Origin: Aequoribacter fuscus
GTDB lineage: Bacteria > Pseudomonadota > Gammaproteobacteria > Pseudomonadales > Halieaceae
Length of the DNA: 64,000 nt
Direction of reading: 5' to 3'
Assembly (NCBI RefSeq): GCF_009910365.1
Contig: NZ_CP036423.1
Location: 372,001-436,000 of the forward strand
The notes beneath the pieces were generated by a model that searched no databases, was not told the DNA's origin, and saw only the letters and a list, made by a program, of their open reading frames with translations. How positions within the stretch are numbered: position 1 is the stretch's first letter; each line of letters starts with the position of its first letter. Below, piece after piece: positions 18,628 to 27,400 of the stretch. The translations under genes and the position numbers were made by a program.

Positions 18628-18649
18628 TGCTCGGTGTTAGGAGATAGGT

Positions 18650-19684
18650 ATGTTGAAGTGGTTTCCGGTGCTTGCCGGTGTCCTGGGTTTGGTTTGGTTT
18701 TGGGCGGGGCCAGAACCCGCTGACGAGGGACGCCAATTTGGCGCTCGTGCAACACCCGTGACCATCACCACAGTGCAGCGTTTAGACTTTGCCGATTCGG
18801 TCGTTGCTGTTGGTACGCTGGAAGCGTGGGAGTCGGTTGATATTCGACCTTCGGTGGCACAAATTGTGACTGAATTGTTGTTTGAAGATGGCGACTCCGT
18901 TGAGGCTGGGCAAGTGCTAGCCGTGCAAAAGCAAGACGCTGAAAAAGCCCGCTTCTCTGAATTATCCGCGTCGTTAATCGACGCCAAACGCGAAGTTGAG
19001 CGATTGGCAAACCTGGCAACCAAGAATCAGGTGGCCCAAACAGATTTAGATAGAGCAACGACCCGCGTGCAGGTTCTGGAATTCCAATTAGAGGAAGTCC
19101 AGGCTAGGATTCAAGATCGCACAATTCGTGCGCCGTTTGCGGGGCAGCTCGGGTTACGAGACGTTAGCCCCGGTGCGTTGATTACGTCGAATACGCGCAT
19201 AACAACTCTCGACGATTTATCACGAATGCGTCTGACGTTTTCAGTGCCGGCCATACAGCTGGGGGTTTTGTCTGTAGGTCAGAAAGTGATTGCGCGTTCA
19301 GCTGCGTATGCCGAGCATTTTGAGGGTCGAATTTCGGCTATCGATAGCCGCGTCGACCCAGTGACGAGGTCTATTCAGGTTCGAGCGGAGGTGCCAAATC
19401 CCGACGGGCGGCTGCGGCCCGGTTTGCTAATGAATACGAGCGTTGAGGCGAATCCGCGTATGGCCATCGTGGTTCCTGAAGAGGCGATCGAATCGCGCGC
19501 TAAAGAGCATTATGTTTGGTTGCTCGAGCGCGACGATACGGCGAAGAAAACGCAGGTGAGTATCGGCGGTCGGTCGGCGGGTGTGGTGGAAATAACCGCT
19601 GGGTTGGACGAGGGGCAACAAATCGTTGTCGATGGCGTGGGTCTGTTGCGAATGAGCCCAGCGAGGGTAAAGCCCAAGGAGTAG
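18650..19684 (+). CDS. RND efflux periplasmic adaptor subunit (MFP / HlyD family)
   Basis: A 344-residue membrane fusion protein that links an inner-membrane RND pump to an outer-membrane channel. It starts with a hydrophobic signal or anchor (residues 4-20). The lipoyl half-motifs are visible: VVAVGTLEAWESVDIRPSVAQIV near 50 and RAPFAGQLGLRDVSPGALI near 160. Between them lies a coiled-coil hairpin (about residues 95-155, rich in Glu, Ala and Leu). The beta-barrel and membrane-proximal domains follow, with VDPVTRSIQVRAEVPNPDGRLRPGL. An AGGAG site precedes the ATG. The pump gene starts 3 bases after its stop. No TolC-like channel gene is nearby. Confidence 0.9.
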   Translation: MLKWFPVLAGVLGLVWFWAGPEPADEGRQFGARATPVTITTVQRLDFADSVVAVGTLEAWESVDIRPSVAQIVTELLFEDGDSVEAGQVLAVQKQDAEKARFSELSASLIDAKREVERLANLATKNQVAQTDLDRATTRVQVLEFQLEEVQARIQDRTIRAPFAGQLGLRDVSPGALITSNTRITTLDDLSRMRLTFSVPAIQLGVLSVGQKVIARSAAYAEHFEGRISAIDSRVDPVTRSIQVRAEVPNPDGRLRPGLLMNTSVEANPRMAIVVPEEAIESRAKEHYVWLLERDDTAKKTQVSIGGRSAGVVEITAGLDEGQQIVVDGVGLLRMSPARVKPKE

Positions 19685-19687
19685 GCC

Positions 19688-22600
19688 ATGTTACTGTCAG
19701 ATGTTTCCGTTAAGCGCCCCGTTTTTGCCCTCGTGCTCAGCGCCTTATTAGTCGCTTTTGGGGTCTTGTCGTTTGATCGATTGCCACTGCGTGAGTACCC
19801 AGATATCGAATCCCCAATTGTCAGTGTCTCGACGAACTACCCCGGTGCGTCGGCAGCGGTTGTGGAAAACCGTATTACCGAGGTCATTGAAGACCGCTTG
19901 GCGGGTTTGCAGGGCATTAAAGTCATGGAATCCTCAAGCTTCGATGGGCGTTCGTCGATTCGTTTAGAGTTTCAGTTAAGCCGAGATATCGACAACGCTG
20001 CCAACGATGTCAGAGACCGCATTTCGAGCGTATTGAACAATATTCCACAAGAAGCCGAACCACCTGAAGTGCGAAAAGAAGAGAGTGGCGAGGACGTGGT
20101 GTTTTGGGTGCATCTTGTAGGCCCTGAAATGACGCAATTGGAGCTTACCGATTACGCGCGTCGCTATTTAGAGGACCGCTTCTCGGTCTTAGACGGTGTG
20201 GCACGCGTGCGCATATCGGGCGGTAAAATTTACGCGATGCGAATCTGGTTAGATCCCCAGGAATTGGTCGCCCGCCAGCTGACCGTCAGCGATGTCGAAA
20301 ATGCGCTCAGGACACAAAATATCGAGTTGCCTGCCGGTACTCTCAATTCGCTGTCTAAAGATTTTATTCTCCGCATCGAACGGAGTTACTTAACGGAAGA
20401 CGATTTTCGAGCTCTGGTTATTCGTCGCTCCGACGATGGATATCTCGTGCGCTTAGGAGATGTTGCTCGCGTTGAGCTAGGTAGTGCCGAGGATCGTCGT
20501 TTTTTCCGCGGTAATGGCGAGCCTATGGTGGGTCTGGGAATCGTTAAACAAAGTACCGCGAATGCCTTGTCTATTTCTCGGTTAGTGCAGGCTGAAATTG
20601 AACGCGTTAATCAAGATTTACCCCAAGGTTTAACACTGATTGCCAGCTATGACGACAGCGTCTTCGTGGAAGAAGCCATTTCAGAGGTGTATTTCACCCT
20701 GTTGGTTGCTGCTGCCTTGGTTGTGTTTGTTATCTTCATTTTTTTGGGCGACTGGCGCAGTTTATTAATACCCGCGCTGACCGTTCCTATTTCGTTAATA
20801 GCGTCTTTTTCGGCCTTGTTGGTCTTGGGTTATAGCATCAATTTGTTGACGCTTTTGGCCTTGGTATTGGCTATCGGACTCGTTGTTGATGACAGTATTG
20901 TGGTGCTTGAAAACATCCATCGGCGCTTGACCTCGGGTGAGTCGCCTTTGGTCGCCAGTTTTTTGGGCGCACGCCAAGTGGGCTTTGCGGTAGTGGCCAC
21001 TACCCTGGTCTTGGTTGCCGTGTTTGTACCCATCACCTTCCTGGAGGGTGATATCGGGCGCCTGTTTAGCGAGTTTGCCGTGACTATGGCGATTGCCGTG
21101 GGCTTTTCTAGTTTTGTGGCGCTGACCTTAGCGCCAGTGATCGGCAGCAAAGTGTTACAAACGGCCGAGGCTGAGTCGCCCTTGGTCAAGTGGGTCGATC
21201 GCATTTCGGGCCGCTTGGAGTCGGGCTATCGGAACTCGCTACAGTCCTTACTGCACCAGCCTCTGTGGGCGTTGGCTATTATTGTTGTATCGTTTTTTGG
21301 GGTCGCGGCCCTGTATCAAAGTGTTGAGCAAGAGTTTGCGCCCAATCAAGATCGGGGTATGTTGTTCATGCGCGTGAACGCTGCTGAAGGCGCCTCGTTC
21401 GAATACACCAAAGACGTGCTAGAGCAAATCGAGCAACGCCTCATGCCTTTGGTTGATCAAGGTGACATTAAACGACTGCTCGTGCGCGCGCCAGGGTGGG
21501 GTGCCGGTGAGTCCTTTAACAATGGCTTTGCCCTGATGGTGTTGGCGCCTTTTGACTCTGGCCGTCGTGATACCGATGAAATATTGGCGGATGCGCGTGC
21601 GCGTGTAGCTGATGTGGCGGGGGCGAGTGTCTGGATCAGTGGTCCGCGTTCACTCGGGGGTGGCAGTGGATCACCGGTCGATATTGCGATAGGTGGTAAT
21701 TCTTACGAAGAGCTGGCTGACTGGCAGGATGCCTTGCTCGCTAAGTTGGCTGAGAATCCGCGTCTAATAAACGTAAATACCAACCTCAAACCTACCAAGC
21801 CGCAACTTAAGTTGAGTATCGATCGCGATCGGGCGGGCGATTTAGGCGTTAATATTCGCGATATTGGGCGTACTTTGGAAACTATGATGGGAGGGCGTCG
21901 CGCGACGACCTTTCTGATGGGTGGACGAGAGTATGATGTATTGCTTGAGGCTGAACGCTTTAATCGTCAAACCTTGGCTGACCTTGACGCCTTATATGTC
22001 CGTTCTACGAGTACGGGCGAGCTGGTGCCCTTGTCGAATATTGTATCAATTACCGAGCAGGCTGATGCGGGCAGCTTAAATCGACACAATCGCGTTCGAG
22101 CTTTTACGCTCACCGCTGATTTAGCCGAGGGTTATACCTTGGGTGAGGCCTTAGAGGATATTCGCGTCGCGGTGCGTACCGAACTGCCCGACCATGCCAG
22201 CATAGCCTACAAAGGTGAATCTTTGGATTATCAGACCGCGGGTTACGACGTAATTTTTACCTTCTCCTTGGCTTTGCTGATTGTGTATCTCGTTATGGCC
22301 GCCCAGTTTGAATCGTTTTTGCACCCTGCGGTGATTTTGTTAACGGTGCCGCTGGCGCTGATTGGTGGTTTGGGTGGGTTGGTCTTGTTTGACCAAACCC
22401 TGAATATCTATTCGCAAGTGGGTATGGTGATGCTGGTGGGCTTAGCCACCAAGAACGGAATTTTGTTGGTAGAGTTCATCAACCAACTACGCGACGAAGG
22501 TCTTGCCTTTGAAGAGGCCGTTCTCGGCGGAGCATCGCGTCGGTTACGACCGATTATTATGACGGCGCTTACCACCGTGATTGGAGCCATCCCCTTAATT

Positions 22601-22798
22601 TTGTCGAATGGGCCGGGGCACGAGTCCCGTACAGTGATCGGTGTGGTCATTATGTGCGGCGTTTCCGTCGCGACAGTTATCACCCTGTACGTTATCCCGA
22701 TGGTATATGCTAAAGTGTGTCAGAATACTGGTTCTCCTAATGCCGTAGCGAGACAATTAGAGGCCGAATTGAACAAGCGAGACGAGGCGGGCGTATGA
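19688..22798 (+). CDS. RND family efflux transporter permease (HAE1-type)
   Basis: A 1036-residue proton-driven pump of the AcrB superfamily, expected to export drugs or other amphiphiles as a trimer. Features: first membrane helix at 10-28, porter domain with YPGASAAVVENRITEVIED, then a group of membrane helices with the proton-relay pair Asp401-Asp402 in GLVVDDSIVVLEN, and the second relay residue Lys922 in GLATKNGILL. The second large periplasmic part contains GPRSLGGGSGSPVDI. Length and repeats match the family. Relative to AcrB it belongs to the group often annotated with vexF/mexF-like names, but the substrate cannot be deduced. Its stop codon overlaps the start of pilU (ATGA). Confidence 0.93.
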   Translation: MLLSDVSVKRPVFALVLSALLVAFGVLSFDRLPLREYPDIESPIVSVSTNYPGASAAVVENRITEVIEDRLAGLQGIKVMESSSFDGRSSIRLEFQLSRDIDNAANDVRDRISSVLNNIPQEAEPPEVRKEESGEDVVFWVHLVGPEMTQLELTDYARRYLEDRFSVLDGVARVRISGGKIYAMRIWLDPQELVARQLTVSDVENALRTQNIELPAGTLNSLSKDFILRIERSYLTEDDFRALVIRRSDDGYLVRLGDVARVELGSAEDRRFFRGNGEPMVGLGIVKQSTANALSISRLVQAEIERVNQDLPQGLTLIASYDDSVFVEEAISEVYFTLLVAAALVVFVIFIFLGDWRSLLIPALTVPISLIASFSALLVLGYSINLLTLLALVLAIGLVVDDSIVVLENIHRRLTSGESPLVASFLGARQVGFAVVATTLVLVAVFVPITFLEGDIGRLFSEFAVTMAIAVGFSSFVALTLAPVIGSKVLQTAEAESPLVKWVDRISGRLESGYRNSLQSLLHQPLWALAIIVVSFFGVAALYQSVEQEFAPNQDRGMLFMRVNAAEGASFEYTKDVLEQIEQRLMPLVDQGDIKRLLVRAPGWGAGESFNNGFALMVLAPFDSGRRDTDEILADARARVADVAGASVWISGPRSLGGGSGSPVDIAIGGNSYEELADWQDALLAKLAENPRLINVNTNLKPTKPQLKLSIDRDRAGDLGVNIRDIGRTLETMMGGRRATTFLMGGREYDVLLEAERFNRQTLADLDALYVRSTSTGELVPLSNIVSITEQADAGSLNRHNRVRAFTLTADLAEGYTLGEALEDIRVAVRTELPDHASIAYKGESLDYQTAGYDVIFTFSLALLIVYLVMAAQFESFLHPAVILLTVPLALIGGLGGLVLFDQTLNIYSQVGMVMLVGLATKNGILLVEFINQLRDEGLAFEEAVLGGASRRLRPIIMTALTTVIGAIPLILSNGPGHESRTVIGVVIMCGVSVATVITLYVIPMVYAKVCQNTGSPNAVARQLEAELNKRDEAGV

Positions 22799-23922
22799 GT
22801 CGCATACAGGAATGGTTGAAAACGTTAGCTCGAGATAAAGGGTCAGATCTGTACTTAAGTACAGGCGCGCCGCCTTGCGCCAAGTTTCAGGGCAAGTTAA
22901 AGCCTATTGCCAACGAAGTCCTAAAGCCCGGCGAGATTCGAGCAATTGCCTACGAGTTGATGGACGATACCCAAATAGCGGACTTTGAGCGAGAGCTCGA
23001 AATGAACTTAGCGACCTCGATTGCGGGCTATGGCCGTTTTCGCGTGAACATTTTCATTCAGCGCTCGGAAGTGAGTATCGTCGCTCGTAACATTGTCGCC
23101 GAAATTCCCAACTGGCAAGATCTGCGACTCCCGGAAATTATGCTCGACGTGATAATGCGCAAGCGGGGCCTCGTGCTGTTCGTGGGTGGCACTGGCTCGG
23201 GCAAATCAACGTCCCTTGCTGCCTTGATTGATTACCGCAACAGCAATTCCAACGGCCACATCGTGACTGTGGAAGACCCTGTTGAATATGTACACCGCCA
23301 CAAGAAGTGCATCGTTAATCAGCGCGAAGTGGGGGTCGATACTCGAAGCTGGCATAACGCACTAAAAAATACATTGCGACAGGCGCCTGATGTGATTTTG
23401 ATTGGTGAGATCCGCGATCGTGAAACCATGGAACACGCCTTGGCTTTCGCGGAGACTGGACATTTGTGTTTATCGACCTTGCACGCGAACAACGCCAACC
23501 AAGCCTTAGACCGTATTGTTAACTTCTTTCCAGAAGAGCGGCGTCCTCAGTTAATGATGGATTTATCCCAGAATCTTCAGGCGTTTGTGTCTCAGCGTTT
23601 AATACCCACCGTCGACAACAAACGTGTCGCGGCTATCGAGGTCCTGTTGGGTACGCCATTGGTGTCGGATATTATTTTGCGCGGCCAGTTTGACGGTTTG
23701 AAAGAGGTGATGGAAAAGTCTGAAAATCTGGGCATGAAAACTTTCGACCAGGCCTGCTTTGAGCTCTATCAAGAGGGACTTATTAGCGAAGAAGAGGCTT
23801 TACGTAATGCTGACTCGGCCAACAACGTTCGTTTGAAAATCAAGTTCGCTGGCAGTACGGTCGGTGGTGATTTTGAAGACGAAGACGATTTGGGTCTGTC
23901 GCTCGACGGTGAAGACTTTTAA
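22795..23922 (+). CDS. pilU: Type IV pilus retraction ATPase PilU
   Basis: A 375-residue cytosolic hexameric ATPase that assists PilT in pilus retraction. Domains: N-terminal PAS-like part with GSDLYLSTGAPP (residues 16-27), then the secretion-ATPase core with Walker A GGTGSGKST (131-139), Asp box IVTVEDPVEYVH, Walker B region APDVILIGEIRDRETMEHAL and His box HLCLSTLHANNANQALDRI. The phrases VALKNTLRQAPDVIL-like and FFPEERR are closer to Pseudomonas PilU than to PilT. It starts inside the RND pump stop codon (ATGA overlap), so it is probably translated from the efflux message. No pilT lies beside it, unlike the usual pilT-pilU pair. The acidic C-terminal tail (residues 358-375) is unusual. 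Confidence 0.88.
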   Translation: MSRIQEWLKTLARDKGSDLYLSTGAPPCAKFQGKLKPIANEVLKPGEIRAIAYELMDDTQIADFERELEMNLATSIAGYGRFRVNIFIQRSEVSIVARNIVAEIPNWQDLRLPEIMLDVIMRKRGLVLFVGGTGSGKSTSLAALIDYRNSNSNGHIVTVEDPVEYVHRHKKCIVNQREVGVDTRSWHNALKNTLRQAPDVILIGEIRDRETMEHALAFAETGHLCLSTLHANNANQALDRIVNFFPEERRPQLMMDLSQNLQAFVSQRLIPTVDNKRVAAIEVLLGTPLVSDIILRGQFDGLKEVMEKSENLGMKTFDQACFELYQEGLISEEEALRNADSANNVRLKIKFAGSTVGGDFEDEDDLGLSLDGEDF

Positions 23923-23963
23923 ACGAGAGCTATCATTAGCATGCTGGACCGCTAGAGAACACC

Positions 23964-25340
23964 TTAGCGTACTAGGGTAATCAGGTTGTCGACAATCGTT
24001 TCTAACTGCCCCAGCGTATTGCACTCGTGCGCCAAGTGGCAGACTCGCTGGTAGCGCAGCATTTCGGAGTCTCCGCTACCCCATTGGTTTTTGCCTTCAG
24101 GGTTTAGCCAAATAATGCGGCGACAACGCTCGCTAATTTCCAGCAAACGCTCGAATCGATGGTCCCCATAATTGTTGCGGGCGTCCCCTAGAATGATGAC
24201 TGTGGTTTGTTTGGTGATATCCTGGCCGGCGATGTCCCAGAATTTATCCAAGCTCGATCCGTAGTCGGTGGCGCCGCCGTAGCGCCAGTTGGCAATTTCA
24301 ATGGCTTTTTCAACAGGATGTTGCTGGAACAGTGACGTGATTTCGCCCAGGTCGTGCGCAAACGCGAACGAGCGAGTACGGGGCAACACGTCCTGCAGGT
24401 AGTACAACAGCATGAGTAAGAATTTGGCGTAGGCAGAGACCGAACCGCTGACATCACACACGGCCATGATTTGTGGTTTGCGCCTTTCGGTGCGGCGCCA
24501 GAAAGTGTCAAACATGACCCCATCATTGGCGATGCCGCGCCGCAGCGTTTTGATCATGTGCAGTTGTCCGCGTCGGGTTTTTTTTGGACGTTTGCGATGC
24601 TTTTGGGTGAGCTTGCGCGCGAGCTTTTGAATCAGCCCTTGCAGCCGCTCAGCGTGGCGGCGCTCGACCGCGCTTAACTTAGTTTTACGCAACAGTTCTG
24701 CCATGAGCTGGTCGTGCTGTCCGGCTGCGTTTAGTTCAAAGGCGCGCTCGATGGCCTGTTTAGCTTGGGCCTGCATGGCTTCTTGCACATCTTTTAAGGC
24801 GTGTTTTGCAGGGTTGTCCTCGGCCAGTTCCGCCAGTGTTTGACGAATGGGGGCTTCGCCCAAGGCATCAAGCAGACGTCGGGTAAACAAGCCCTTTTGC
24901 GTAAAAAACGATAGTTGTTTCAAAGGGAGTGTGCCCAAGGCTTCTGCCATTTGTGCGTCAACTTCGGCTTGGTCTTGTTGCAACAGGGCCTGGATAAAAT
25001 CGCTTTGGTCTACGAGCTCTTGTGTTTTTTCGTCGCTTGCGAGTACTTCGGCAAGCTGCTGTTGATCATCAAGCGTCGTTTTATCCTCAGATGAAGACGC
25101 GTTGTGTTCCGTTTGACCATCGCTAGTTTGTTGCAGAAAAAACTGATCAAAGCAGGCTTTGCAGATGGCCTCTTCTTCGATGGTCTTTGCCAGCGTCATG
25201 GCCATAGACTCACGCAATAAGTTGGGTGAATCGAGACCTACGGCTTGTGCCGCCTGCAAGGCGTCCATGCTCTCTGCGGGCGATATCCGCACGCCTTGCT
25301 GGCGTGCGAGATGCATGAACTGTAATAACTCCGCCTGCAT
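23964..25340 (-). CDS. CoxE-like VWA domain protein
   Basis: A 458-residue protein with a C-terminal von Willebrand factor A domain of the CoxE type. The metal-ion-dependent adhesion motif is DVSGS at 296-300, followed by YGGATDYGSSL near 348 (the second loop) and VIILGDARNN near 375. The N-terminal 280 residues are helical and charged, with a Lys/Arg-rich stretch (KHRKRPKKTRR) before the domain. Such proteins work with MoxR ATPases as chaperone pairs; CoxE acts with CoxD in maturation of the CO dehydrogenase metal centre. The start overlaps the MoxR stop by one base (TGATG). The target enzyme is not in this window. Confidence 0.82.
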   Translation of the reverse strand: MQAELLQFMHLARQQGVRISPAESMDALQAAQAVGLDSPNLLRESMAMTLAKTIEEEAICKACFDQFFLQQTSDGQTEHNASSSEDKTTLDDQQQLAEVLASDEKTQELVDQSDFIQALLQQDQAEVDAQMAEALGTLPLKQLSFFTQKGLFTRRLLDALGEAPIRQTLAELAEDNPAKHALKDVQEAMQAQAKQAIERAFELNAAGQHDQLMAELLRKTKLSAVERRHAERLQGLIQKLARKLTQKHRKRPKKTRRGQLHMIKTLRRGIANDGVMFDTFWRRTERRKPQIMAVCDVSGSVSAYAKFLLMLLYYLQDVLPRTRSFAFAHDLGEITSLFQQHPVEKAIEIANWRYGGATDYGSSLDKFWDIAGQDITKQTTVIILGDARNNYGDHRFERLLEISERCRRIIWLNPEGKNQWGSGDSEMLRYQRVCHLAHECNTLGQLETIVDNLITLVR

Positions 25341-26287
25341 CAGTTCACGGCTCGAGAGGTACTGCTCACACTGGGTTTTAGCAAGTCTCCCAATTTCTCG
25401 GTGGCGGCTTCGATGTCGTGTTCGAATTTGAGCAGCACATTCAGTGTGTCACGCACAAGCTGGCGATCTAATTGATTCGCTTTGAGTAAAACTAGGCTGC
25501 GTGCCCAGTCAATGGTCTCGGAAATCGCCGGTGCTTTTTTAAGGTCTAAGGATCGCAGGCCGTGCACAAAGCCGACTAGCTGACGATTTAAGTCTGGATC
25601 AATCTCGGGTAAACGAGAGGCAATAATTTTTTGCTCTAAGCGCTCATCGGGATAGGGGATGTACAAATGCAAGCAGCGGCGTTTTAGAGCATCCGATAAA
25701 TCGCGAGTATTGTTACTGGTCAGAAACACGCGCGGGGCTACCTCTGCTTTGATGGTACCTAATTCTGGTATCGAGGTCTGGTAGTGCCCTAATACCTCGA
25801 GCAATAAAGATTCGAACTCCTGATCAGCCTTGTCGATTTCATCGATCAGTAATACCGCGCCATCGGAGGCGGTTAAAGCCTTGAGCAGGGGGCGAGGCTC
25901 GATGAAACGCTCAGAATAAAATACATCGCTAAAGCTGTGCAGTCGGTCCATAGCGCCATCGAGGCCTTGGGTGCCCTCAAGCAATTCGCCGAGTTTCTCT
26001 TTCAGAATTTGGGTGTAAAGCAGCTGCTTGCCGTATTTCCATTCATACAGGGCCTTTGCTTCATCTAAGCCTTCGTAGCACTGAAGGCGAATGAGTTCTT
26101 GTTCTGTGATCAGGGCCATTGTGTTGGCAAGTTCCGTTTTTCCAACGCCTGGCGGCCCCTCGATGAGAATGGGCTTCTCGAGGGCATTGGCCAAAAACAC
26201 CGCTGTTGCGATTTTTTCGCTGCAAATGTATCCGTGCTCGGCGAAAGCGCTGATGATTGAGTCGATACTGCTCAAGGTACTGCTCAT
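25340..26287 (-). CDS. MoxR family AAA+ ATPase (CoxD-like)
   Basis: A 315-residue AAA+ ATPase that remodels or inserts metal into client proteins together with a VWA partner. Walker A EGPPGVGKTELA is at 43-54, Walker B VLLIDEIDKAD near 146-156, sensor 1 VFLTSNNTRDL near 186-196, then the arginine finger region LKRRCLHLYIPYPDERLE. The lid helices follow in the last 90 residues. It sits 30 bases after moaA and overlaps the VWA gene by one base, so transcription order is moaA-moxR-VWA. Its closeness to a molybdenum cofactor gene suggests a molybdoenzyme client (inference). Confidence 0.88.
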   Translation of the reverse strand: MSSTLSSIDSIISAFAEHGYICSEKIATAVFLANALEKPILIEGPPGVGKTELANTMALITEQELIRLQCYEGLDEAKALYEWKYGKQLLYTQILKEKLGELLEGTQGLDGAMDRLHSFSDVFYSERFIEPRPLLKALTASDGAVLLIDEIDKADQEFESLLLEVLGHYQTSIPELGTIKAEVAPRVFLTSNNTRDLSDALKRRCLHLYIPYPDERLEQKIIASRLPEIDPDLNRQLVGFVHGLRSLDLKKAPAISETIDWARSLVLLKANQLDRQLVRDTLNVLLKFEHDIEAATEKLGDLLKPSVSSTSRAVN

Positions 26288-26317
26288 TATTTATCCTTAT
26301 CATGCTCTTTAGGTCGA

Positions 26318-27307
26318 TTAGCCGCCTGTGGCATTCATAAACCTGAGGATTTGTGGGTGCTCTGGATCGTAAAAGTGATGACGCTCGGGTTTAAAGGCCA
26401 GCGCGTCAACAATGGCGTGCTTTAGTGTTTCTCGGGTGTAATCCTTTGCTCTGAGTATAGCTCTTAAATCCAATGAGTGCTCGTTACCCAAACAGAGTAG
26501 CAGGCGACCTTCGACTGTGACGCGAATACGATTACAGGTCGAGCAAAAATTGTGGCTGTGTGGCGAGATAAACCCAATGCGAGTGTTCGTGCCTGAGATG
26601 TGCTGATAGCGTGCGGGGCCTGAGTCGGACTTTGATGTGCTAGCGTCTTGTAAGTCATACCGTGACCGTAGCTCTTGTACTAAGGTCTCGTTGGATAACC
26701 AACGCTCTGCTCGATTGGCTTCAGGCATCTCGCCGAGCGGCATCTCTTCAATAAAAGCGATGTCGATTCGCTTGTCTATGGCAAAGTCGATAAGCGCCGC
26801 AACGTCGTCGAGATTGTAGGTTTGTAAGATGACTGAGTTGAGGCGAATATTCTTAATGCCTGCTGCTTGTGCCGCTTCAATACCCGCCAAGACTTTGGTC
26901 AAGTCTCCGGTACGAGTAATGGTTTTGAACTTGGCAGCATCTAAGCTATCTAAACTCACGTTAAGCGACGTGACGCCAGCCGCCGCGAGCTTATCGGCAC
27001 AGGATGACAACTGTGAGCCGTTGGTTGTAATGGCGAGCTGCTCAAGTCCCGCAAGAGCGCCCAAGGATTCAACGAGTTTGATAAAGTCTTTGCGGATCAG
27101 CGGTTCGCCGCCGGTTAAGCGAATTTTTTTACCACCCAGTTCGACGAATGCTGCGCCTATCTCGCTCAGTTCTTCCAGGCTTAGAATCTCTTTGCGAGGC
27201 AAAAACGTCATATCTTCAGCCATGCAATACACGCAGCGGAAGTCGCAGCGATCGGTCACCGACAAGCGCAGGTAAGAAATAGTGCGTTGGAATTGATCAG
27301 TCAGCAT
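26318..27307 (-). CDS. moaA: GTP 3',8-cyclase MoaA (molybdenum cofactor biosynthesis)
   Basis: A radical SAM enzyme that, with MoaC, turns GTP into cyclic pyranopterin monophosphate. The 329-residue protein starts with the conserved LTDQFQRTISYLRLSVTD; the SAM cluster cysteines are 21, 25 and 28 in CDFRCVYC. The second cluster lies in FCSTCNRIRV with a further Cys in LLLCLGNE. The chain ends in the conserved double glycine needed for activity. A GTG 30 bases upstream extends the frame by ten residues, but the canonical N-terminus begins at the ATG chosen here. No other moa or mog genes are in the window. Transcribed before the MoxR/VWA pair. Confidence 0.94.
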   Translation of the reverse strand: MLTDQFQRTISYLRLSVTDRCDFRCVYCMAEDMTFLPRKEILSLEELSEIGAAFVELGGKKIRLTGGEPLIRKDFIKLVESLGALAGLEQLAITTNGSQLSSCADKLAAAGVTSLNVSLDSLDAAKFKTITRTGDLTKVLAGIEAAQAAGIKNIRLNSVILQTYNLDDVAALIDFAIDKRIDIAFIEEMPLGEMPEANRAERWLSNETLVQELRSRYDLQDASTSKSDSGPARYQHISGTNTRIGFISPHSHNFCSTCNRIRVTVEGRLLLCLGNEHSLDLRAILRAKDYTRETLKHAIVDALAFKPERHHFYDPEHPQILRFMNATGG

Positions 27308-27400
27308 GAACCCATGTAGGCACGTTTTTAAACGCACAGTCCTTTACATATTAAATGGCTTTGGACAGGATAGACCAAGCGAAACATGATGGAAACGACA

